From assembly GCA_902772755.1 (NCBI GenBank), contig CACYCD010000169.1:1-7130 (forward strand): a stretch of 7,130 nt of DNA, in the 5' to 3' direction. This DNA is from an uncultured Ruminococcus sp. (GTDB lineage: Bacteria; Bacillota; Clostridia; Oscillospirales; Acutalibacteraceae). Shown here piece by piece: positions 1-6,400 of the stretch. The notes under the pieces were generated by a model. It saw only the letters and a list, made by a program, of their open reading frames with translations. It ran no database searches and was not told where the DNA came from. The position numbers and the translations under genes were made by a program. Every line of letters begins with the position of its first letter. Positions within the stretch are counted from its first letter, which is position 1.

Positions 1-540
1 CAGATAGTCGGAGAACCTGAGCAGGCTGAATATGTATTTTACTATGCTCATCTCTGTCACCGCATTTGGCGGCAGCGGTTTGTAAAAACATACTGCGTTG
101 GTTCTTATGTTCTTTTCATTCTTTGCGTTGATTTTTATGAGCTTGTCGGTTTTGGGGTCCTTGTAGGCATAGCAGTTTGACCTGAGCGGTATCAGGGCAA
201 CCGTCTGCCCCTCTTGGGTAACACCCAACATTGCACCGGCGGCATCTCTGTACCAACCCTCAGTAAGCTTTACACGCCTGCTCATTATTCCTGCCGGACG
301 AAGGAGAAACTCCAATATTTCTTCAATATTCTTTATATTATCGGGGACTTCCTTTGGTGGGATATGAAAATAATTCAGTATCTCCCCTATTGATTTTTCA
401 GTCTGTCTTTTGTCGTAGTTATAGAATAAGCCGGTAGCCTCTCTGCCTTCAAGCATATTTATCATGCTTACAAAGGAATCTGAAAAAATCTCTTCATCGT
501 TGTTTATTCTGGTGCGGATCTGTTCATCAAACCAACCCAA
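1..540 (-). CDS. NHLM/NHLP-type bacteriocin export ABC protein, second subunit (N-terminal part, runs off the window)
   Basis: Reading the minus strand from 540 gives 180 codons without a stop, ending at the window edge, so this is the N-terminal part of a longer protein. It begins LGWFDEQIRTRINNDEEIFS and later has RRVKLTEGWYRDAAGAMLG, then VALIPLR, and FYKPLPP near residue 155-160. From memory this matches the N-terminal region of the second NHLM microcin-type ABC transporter (permease plus ATPase; TIGR03797-like), which carries a non-catalytic domain before its membrane and ATPase domains. Those later domains lie outside the window. The start is TTG at 540-538, because family members begin MGWFDEQ. 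A second TTG directly before it (543-541) is possible. An AGAGGTGAT ribosome site overlaps the end of the preceding ABC gene, with 11 nt between stop and start, so the two are cotranscribed and probably translationally linked. Role (inferred): works with the C39-ABC protein in exporting the peptide encoded at 3303-3446. Family assignment is from recalled motifs only. Confidence 0.82.
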   Translation of the reverse strand, partial: MGWFDEQIRTRINNDEEIFSDSFVSMINMLEGREATGLFYNYDKRQTEKSIGEILNYFHIPPKEVPDNIKNIEEILEFLLRPAGIMSRRVKLTEGWYRDAAGAMLGVTQEGQTVALIPLRSNCYAYKDPKTDKLIKINAKNEKNIRTNAVCFYKPLPPNAVTEMSIVKYIFSLLRFSDYL

Positions 541-551
541 CAATATCACCT

Positions 552-2714
552 CTATTCTGCGGTAATGAGCTTCACATAATTCCCCTGCTTTTTTATCAGC
601 TCTTCATGAGTGCCACGCTCAACTATCCTGCCGTCATCAAGCACGATTATCTCATCACAGTCACGCACGGTGGACAGCCTGTGAGCTATGATTACCATGG
701 TGACTCCTCTGTCACACACTGCTTTGATGACATCAGACTCGGTTTTTGCATCAAGTGCCGATGTAGCTTCGTCCAAAATTATGATGGTCGGATCCTGAGC
801 AAGTGCTCTGGCGATCTCAAGACGCTGACGTTGTCCGCCTGAAAAATCCTTGCCATTCTCCGCAATTACATAGTGATAGCCACCCTGACGCTGCAAAATA
901 TCCTCGTGAATACAGGCATCACGGGCAGCAAGTATCATCTCAAAATCCTCTATTGTACTGTCCCACATCTTAATATTATTGGCTATGGTGTCCTCAAACA
1001 GGATGATCTCCTGGTCTACCGAGGTTATCGAGCCGGTAAAGACGCTTCTGTCTATCTGTTCGATCGGCTTGTCATCATAGAGGATCTCACCGCTCCACGG
1101 GCGGTACAAGCCAAGCATAAGGTTTGCAACGGTTGACTTTCCGCAGCCCGATGCACCTATCAGAGCTATTCTTTTGCCCGGTTCAATTGTCAGCGAGAAG
1201 TCCCTCAGCAGCGGGGCTGTGTATTTTGAATAGCCGAAGGTAACGTTTTTAAGCTCAATTTTTCCGTTGAGCTTGCTGTAGTCATCATCGGCTTTTTTTC
1301 GGCTGTAGGAGCTTACATCGACGCTGTATACCATAACATCGTCCACACGCTCCATATTGACCTGCATTTCACGCAGGGAATCGCCCGATTTGATAATATC
1401 GGAAATAGGCTTTGAAAAACCTGCAAACAACCCCTGAAAAGCAAACAAAATACCAACGGTGAACCGTCCCTCTATGATAAGGTTAAGTCCGTATGCAAGG
1501 ATCCCCAAATCCGTTAAGGCTTTTATCAGCTCCGGAATAAAGATCAGATACTTCTGTATTTTCAGTGACTTGACGTTCTGCGTATTGATAGATGCCTGAC
1601 AGCCCGACCATTTCTCAAAAAATCCGTTCTCTGCACCACCGGCTTTGATGGTCTCTATCATTTCAATGCCCGACACCGTGGTTGAGATCAGCTTGGCGGT
1701 GTCACGGAGCTTGACCTTCTCAATGTTCGCTTTTTTTGCGGAAATATGATGCGTCAAAAAAATATCTATCGACAGACCGCTTATGCCGATAAGAGCCAAA
1801 ACCGGGTTGGATCTTATCATAACGATTATGTAAATGATCATAAGCAGAAAGCTGATGATCATAGGTGCGACAGTGTTTATAAGAGTAAAAACAATTTTCT
1901 CGTTGTAATCCTTGCGGTTGGCGATATCTCCCACAGACCGCTGAGAAAAAAACGAGATCGGCAGACGCAGTATATGCCACACATACTTTGCGTTTGCCTC
2001 CACAGCTAACTTGCCCTCCGCCTTCAGGTAGAACACGGCTTCTATCAAGCCGACACTTATCTGAAGAAATGCGGAGATCAGCATAAACATAATAAAGCTG
2101 TACAGCCAGTGTGAGCTTTGTCCCGTGAGAAGCCTGTCTATAAATATTTTTGAAAACACGGGATTTATCATCACGAAAAACGAGGTCAGCAGTGAAAGAG
2201 TTACGGCATAACCAACCAATCCCCTTGAACTGCTCAGACGTTTGAAGATGTTGCTGTAGTACTTTCTGCGGTTTCCGCCCGATTCAAAGCCCTCCGCCGG
2301 CTCCATAAACAGGCAGACACCCGTAAACGACCTGCTGAACTCCTCCATTGATATCTGCAAAACACCGTTGGCAGGGTCGTTGATGACCGCCCTCTCCCCC
2401 TTGAAGCCGTCCAACACAACAAAATGGTTAAAATTCCAGTGGATTATACATGGAAAGCTTCCGTTTGATCGCAGATCCTCGGGTTCATAGCGGAAGGCTG
2501 ACACCTTCATTCCGTAATTTTTTGCAGCAAGCAGGATACGCTTGGCGTTTACTCCGTCACGGGATACTCCGCAGTCGTCACGCACCTGCTCAATCGGTAC
2601 CCACTTTCCGTAATAAGCCAATATCATGGAAAGACAGGCGGCACCGCACTCTAAGCTTTCAAGCTGCATTATCAGCGGTACTTTTACGCTGTTATTATTT
2701 TTAAACAGTTTCAT
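552..2714 (-). CDS. NHLM/NHLP-type bacteriocin export ABC transporter with C39 peptidase (peptidase-permease-ATPase)
   Basis: A 720-residue peptidase-containing ABC transporter of the inner membrane. It would bind double-glycine leader peptides, cut after Gly-Gly in the cytoplasm and export the core using ATP. Domains in order: C39 cysteine peptidase at about residues 8-136, with oxyanion Gln17, catalytic Cys23 (LECGAACL), His97 (NHFVVLDGF) and Asp113 (NDPANG); a six-helix membrane domain at about 165-435; an ATPase domain at about 485-715. The ATPase has Walker A GASGCGKST (520-528), Q-loop Gln568, signature FSGGQRQR (624-631), Walker B IIILDEA (644-650), D-loop SALD and H-loop His678. Everything needed for cleavage and transport appears intact, and the length is normal for the family. 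The ATG at 2714 has a TAGG site 8 nt upstream and follows the HlyD-like gene by 13 nt. NHLM assignment (TIGR03796-like) rests mainly on the neighbours. An ordinary C39 bacteriocin exporter (LagD/ComA-like) is the alternative, with the same function. Confidence 0.95.
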   Translation of the reverse strand: MKLFKNNNSVKVPLIMQLESLECGAACLSMILAYYGKWVPIEQVRDDCGVSRDGVNAKRILLAAKNYGMKVSAFRYEPEDLRSNGSFPCIIHWNFNHFVVLDGFKGERAVINDPANGVLQISMEEFSRSFTGVCLFMEPAEGFESGGNRRKYYSNIFKRLSSSRGLVGYAVTLSLLTSFFVMINPVFSKIFIDRLLTGQSSHWLYSFIMFMLISAFLQISVGLIEAVFYLKAEGKLAVEANAKYVWHILRLPISFFSQRSVGDIANRKDYNEKIVFTLINTVAPMIISFLLMIIYIIVMIRSNPVLALIGISGLSIDIFLTHHISAKKANIEKVKLRDTAKLISTTVSGIEMIETIKAGGAENGFFEKWSGCQASINTQNVKSLKIQKYLIFIPELIKALTDLGILAYGLNLIIEGRFTVGILFAFQGLFAGFSKPISDIIKSGDSLREMQVNMERVDDVMVYSVDVSSYSRKKADDDYSKLNGKIELKNVTFGYSKYTAPLLRDFSLTIEPGKRIALIGASGCGKSTVANLMLGLYRPWSGEILYDDKPIEQIDRSVFTGSITSVDQEIILFEDTIANNIKMWDSTIEDFEMILAARDACIHEDILQRQGGYHYVIAENGKDFSGGQRQRLEIARALAQDPTIIILDEATSALDAKTESDVIKAVCDRGVTMVIIAHRLSTVRDCDEIIVLDDGRIVERGTHEELIKKQGNYVKLITAE

Positions 2715-2727
2715 TTTATATACCTAT

Positions 2728-3144
2728 CTAAGACAAGATCAGTTCAATGGGCGTGATCGACTCTATGATGATATGTACGTCCTGCAAGCCGTTTTCCGCT
2801 CCCTGAACGTCTGCGTGAATAATGTATCTGCCGTTTCTCTTGACCACAGAGGTAAGGGTGGTACGTTCATTGTTTACTATCATAACGGTATCATCATCTA
2901 ACTTTTTTACCTCAGATGCAGGAACACTGACCGTCAGCACGCCGTCTGTCACAAATCCATCGCAAGTTATCACTGTATCTATCTCATAGAACAACGCCCA
3001 TACAAGCAGTCCCGCTATCAGAAGAACAAATGCTATTACAGCCATTCTCATAGGAGGAGAGATGACCTTGACATACTCATCTATTTGTTCGGGAGATGAC
3101 AGACGTTCTATACTGCTTTTTCTGAAAATCGAATTATCTTCCAA
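2728..3144 (-). CDS. Short HlyD-like membrane adaptor of the NHLM bacteriocin export system
   Basis: A 138-residue protein whose N-terminus IFRKSSIERLSSPEQIDEY matches, from memory, the start of NHLM bacteriocin system secretion proteins (HlyD family, TIGR03794-like). One membrane helix lies at about residues 33-53, with a cytoplasmic N-terminus and an external remainder of about 85 residues, predicted mainly beta-strand (TVITCDGFVTDG; VHIIIESITPIELILS). Full HlyD-type adaptors are around 400 residues, with a long coiled-coil hairpin and a lipoyl domain. Both are absent here, and there is no room for a lost tail before the next gene. The start must be TTG at 3144: the frame is closed by a TAG at 3183-3181, contains no ATG or GTG before this point, and the next ATG would delete the conserved N-terminus. 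GGGG at 3156-3153 is the likely ribosome site, 8 nt upstream. It is the first gene after the promoter at 3189-3217 and probably bridges or stabilises the ABC proteins at the membrane. Confidence 0.8.
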   Translation of the reverse strand: MEDNSIFRKSSIERLSSPEQIDEYVKVISPPMRMAVIAFVLLIAGLLVWALFYEIDTVITCDGFVTDGVLTVSVPASEVKKLDDDTVMIVNNERTTLTSVVKRNGRYIIHADVQGAENGLQDVHIIIESITPIELILS

Positions 3145-3188
3145 TTCATCAACCCCATTTGCAATAATATTTGTTTTACACTAATAAT

Positions 3189-3217
3189 ATTCTATCACAG
3201 AAATCAATATATTACAA
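3189..3217 (-). promoter_or_regulatory. Predicted sigma-70/SigA promoter of the export operon, extended -10 type
   Basis: On the minus strand, TTGTAA (3217-3212) is followed by a 17-nt spacer and TAGAAT (3194-3189). A TG dinucleotide lies one base before the -10 (3197-3196), giving an extended -10 element. The -35 matches consensus at 4 of 6 positions and the -10 at 5 of 6. Transcription would start near 3182, leaving about 40 nt of leader before the TTG start at 3144. The region is AT-rich and lies directly after the hairpin at 3247-3284, so the exporter genes can be transcribed separately from the peptide gene. Prediction from sequence only. Confidence 0.6.
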
Positions 3218-3246
3218 TAGATTTTGACAAACGGGCAGTAAAATTC

Positions 3247-3284
3247 GGGGGGCTGACTCAAGCATTGCTTTGAGTCAGCCCCCC
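3247..3284 (-). terminator. Strong GC-rich hairpin after the peptide gene, probable (leaky) intrinsic terminator
   Basis: GGGGGGCTGACTCA (3247-3260) is perfectly complementary to TGAGTCAGCCCCCC (3271-3284). This gives a 14-bp stem, 15 with the next A-T pair, and a loop of about 8-10 nt. In the minus-strand transcript the hairpin starts 18 nt after the stop codon of the double-glycine peptide gene and is followed by GAATTTTACT, a short and interrupted U-tract. The plus-strand side has no T-run, so it works, if at all, for minus-strand transcripts. The imperfect U-tract suggests partial termination or protection of the mRNA 3' end, giving more peptide message than exporter message. Confidence 0.75.
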
Positions 3285-3302
3285 TGCGGTAATTATGGAA
3301 GA

Positions 3303-3446
3303 TTATGCTCTATCCTGCATATCAGGATCGATAGGATTTGTAGGAGTGATAACCGGGTCCTCTGCTCCGCCGGAGACGTTCTCGAGGTCGTCAAGGTTAA
3401 GCTCTTTTGCCTGAGAGGTTGCTGTCTCTCTTTTTTTGTCGTCCAT
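3303..3446 (-). CDS. Double-glycine leader precursor peptide (47 aa), likely substrate of the adjacent C39-ABC exporter
   Basis: A small gene of 47 codons plus TAA, beginning MDDKKRETATSQAK. It has an AAAGGA ribosome site at 3461-3456, 9 nt before the ATG. Residues 15-27 read ELNLDDLENVSGG, the classic double-glycine leader: Gly at -1 and -2, Ser at -3, and hydrophobic residues at -4 (Val24), -7 (Leu21) and -12 (Leu16), the spacing recognised by C39 peptidases. Cleavage after Gly27 would release a 20-residue core, AEDPVITPTN followed by PIDPDMQDRA. The core has four Pro, four Asp, one Glu and one Arg, no Cys or Ser, and two Thr, for a net charge near -4. It sits 33 nt after the LRR-protein stop and directly upstream of the exporter genes, which fixes its likely role as their substrate. 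I do not recognise the core family. It could be an unmodified or lightly modified bacteriocin, or an export-processed signalling peptide. The anionic, uncyclised core makes a signal at least as likely as a pore-former. Confidence 0.88.
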   Translation of the reverse strand: MDDKKRETATSQAKELNLDDLENVSGGAEDPVITPTNPIDPDMQDRA

Positions 3447-3479
3447 AGTATATGTTCCTTTCTGCCGTCAGGCAAATTA

Positions 3480-6400
3480 TTATACAGTCATCTTCTTGGT
3501 AACGCCGACTTTGGCAGTCAGCTTCTTGGCAAATTTTTTCTTTGCCTTTGCCGGAACCTTGAACACTGCTTTCTTGGCAATTCCCTTGAAAGCATTTTTG
3601 CCGATTGTGGGAACCTTGGTTGACTTGAATACAACTGTCTTTAGTGCAGAGTCCTTATAGAAGGCGTTTGCACCTATGGTTGTTACCGACTTGGGTATTG
3701 TGACCTTCTTCAGCTTGGTACATTTTGCAAAAGCACTCTTGCCGATAGTCTTTACCTTGCTTCCGATAGTAAGTGTCGAAAGCTTCTTACAGCCGTTAAA
3801 TGCCTTGGCACCGATCTTAGTAACTGACTTGGGAACCGCTACCTTCTTTAATGCTGTGCAGTTTTGGAAAGCACCTGTGCCGATCGTCTTTACCTTGCTG
3901 CCGAGAGTTGCCGTGGTGAGCTTCTTGCAGCCGTAGAATGCGTAGTTGCCGATAGAGGTAACATTTGCACCTATCTTAACGCTTGTGAGCTTCTTTGAGT
4001 TCTTGAAAGCATTCTTGTTGATCTTTGTAACCTTGTAGGACTTGCCGTTGATCTTTACAGTATTGGGTATTGTCACCTTAGTGGCTTTCTTGTCAGACTT
4101 GGAAACAACTGCCGACTTACCACTGATCTTGTAGGTCACGCCGTTCTTTACAACATAGTCCTTGGTAACAACGGGCTTATCGGGTTCTTCCGTGGGTTCC
4201 TTGACCTCAACAGTGCTTGTGAATGTCTTAATAAGGCTTGTGGGAACATCTGCAAAGTTGTCTACAGTTTCTGCCATAACAACGCTGTCGCCCTCTGTGC
4301 CTGTGAAGCTTACTACTGACTTATTGTTTTCAGGAAGAACATAGGTTGTGAGCTTTGCTGTTCCTACGCCCTCGGCATAGCCCGATTCTCCGTTAAATCT
4401 GAACACCTCGGGGTCGGAGGACTCGGTTACAGTTCTTACGCCTGCAATATCCTCTGCATACTGATTGTTTATAATACCTGTCAGTGAAACCTTGTCGCCC
4501 TTTTCGGCAGATACAGTCTTTGACCTGTTGAAGTTAAAGGTCTTTACAGCCTTCATAGCCTTCACTTGGTCGGCAGTTGCAGTACGCTCTACCGTGCCTG
4601 TTGACCTTGAAGTGCCGTCAGTCACATAGAATGTTCCTGTTTCAACAAGGTTGCCGTCCTCATCGGTAGCCTCTGTGAAGTACTTGGAGTCAGCCTTGAC
4701 AGAACGCAGGGTAATGGTGTCTGTATCGCCGAGTGCAAGCTCTCTGAGATTAGTATCGGTGATCTTGTGATCCTTTCCGTTGCCGTCAGTCACGCCGATC
4801 TCTAAGGTCTTTTCGGGTGAGAACTTGGTGCCGGAGTTAGCTGCGTCAAATGTAATGTCAAATACATCTCTCTGCGGTGTCTTTTCAACAGCCACCTCAC
4901 TAAAGCTAAGCTCATCGGTGAAGAATTTCTTTACTGTCTTGGTGTCGATAACCTCGCCGTTGCTGTCCTTAACAGTGATCTTGACCGTTGCGGAGTCGGC
5001 AAACTTGTCGGGAGTGATGACAGCTTTGAGCATTGTCTTTGTTCCGCCAATAAGTCCGTCAAGTGAAACTGTGTCTGTTGTTGTTCTTTCGATGGTTTCG
5101 GAAACATCGCCGTCCTCGTTCTTGACCTGAGTCTTGTTGTATTTTTCAAATACACCGTTGCCCTTTTCATCAACAGCTGTCACTGTGATACCTTCAACAG
5201 TGTCAAGACCGTCATTGAGGAGCGGGATCTCAAATCCGTTTTCCTGTCCTGCAACTGCATCCTTGAGGATATCGTCAGCCTTGTAGATCTTTACAACGGA
5301 AACAGGCTTGATATCAAGTGCAACAAGCTCTTTCTCCTTGTTGATCTCGTTAAAGGGTGTGAAGTTGTCAGCTGTGAGCTTCTCCTGCTGTTCTTCCTTG
5401 GGAAGAGTCTTGTTGTTTGCTTCGATAGTCTTGTTGTACTCGTCAACGTCAACAAGGTGAGATCCTGCCTTGACAGCAAGAGCCTTGAGAGTGCCGTCAT
5501 TGTTTACGGCAAAGTCAACATCTGTGTAGTTTGCACCTTCCTCAGATGTTACCTGAACTGCCTCGGTTTTGATATCATTGCTGTGGTCATAGCCGACAAC
5601 ATAGATCTGAGATTCCACAAACTGGTTCTTGGGATCGGCAGCTTCACTGCTGTTTACATCAATACCCTTCTTGACCTCTGCGGTGGTGTGTGTCCATACA
5701 TAGTAGTCATATCCGTCAGTGGAATAGATATCAAATCCGTTCACACCTGACCTCTTGCCGCTATCCTCTGCCTCAGCTTCAACAGCATCGTCTTCTGTTT
5801 CGATCTCTGTCTCGTCTGTCTTATAGGAGGCAATGGTTTCCGGAGGAATATATCCTGCTTCTTCTGTCTTTTCGATGATATAGTATTCAACGTTTCTGCC
5901 GTTGACTTCGGCTGTCTTGGGTTCTCCGATGTTCTTGATAACATTTGAGATATTGAGCGTCAGGATATCGCCGTCAGAGAGCCATGAAAGCTGTGTTGCT
6001 TCCTGAGCTTTGCCCTCTAAGTCAGTGTATAACTGTCTTGACAGCTTAACGTTGCCGTCCTGCTTGTTGTCGCTGGTCACGATAACGGGGTGAGTCATTT
6101 TTCCTGTCTTGAAGTCATAGAGCTGGAAGTATACGTCACGGTCATTGACTGTTTCCATATCGTTGTCATAATCAACGGTATAGGCGAAGATAGCCAAGTC
6201 ATTGTAGTTGATGGTGTCATAGTCAACAATTACGGGTGCTGTCTTTGCAGGTACTGTCGAACCCTTGATAGAGGTTGTTTCTTCAATGCCGGTTGCAGCT
6301 TCATCGGTGTTCTTTGTGACCTCTGAGGTAACTGTGTGACCTGCGTAGATCGTGGGCTGTTCTGCCCAGTAGATTCCGTCCTCGTCCATTTTTTCTTCAA

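Noticed and set aside
606..1136. Plus-strand open frames of 78 and 87 codons opposite the ABC transporter
   Set aside because: They lie wholly antisense to a gene with clear catalytic motifs, have no recognisable domains and no convincing ribosome sites; they are shadows.
2728..3144. HlyD-like gene as a frameshifted pseudogene
   Set aside because: There is no remnant coiled-coil coding sequence after the stop, only 13 nt before the next gene, and the C-terminus ends in a plausible beta-strand.
3201..3220. TATTG direct repeats and AT-rich near-palindrome in the promoter spacer as an operator
   Set aside because: Matches are short and expected by chance in such AT-rich DNA; I cannot tie them to a known regulator.
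3463..3474. Small inverted repeat TGCC-GTCA-GGCA between the LRR stop and the peptide start
   Set aside because: A 4-bp stem with a 4-nt loop and no T-run is too weak for a terminator and lies just upstream of the ribosome site.
3293..3475. A 60-codon minus-strand frame overlapping the double-glycine peptide gene
   Set aside because: It is in another frame, has no recognisable motif, and the overlapping 47-codon frame has the leader motif and the ribosome site; only one is likely real.
3270..3660. Plus-strand frames of 117 and 74 codons across the peptide gene and the LRR end
   Set aside because: They are antisense to the hairpin, the peptide gene and the LRR coding end and rich in residues expected from the complement of Lys codons (Phe, Leu, Val); no support.
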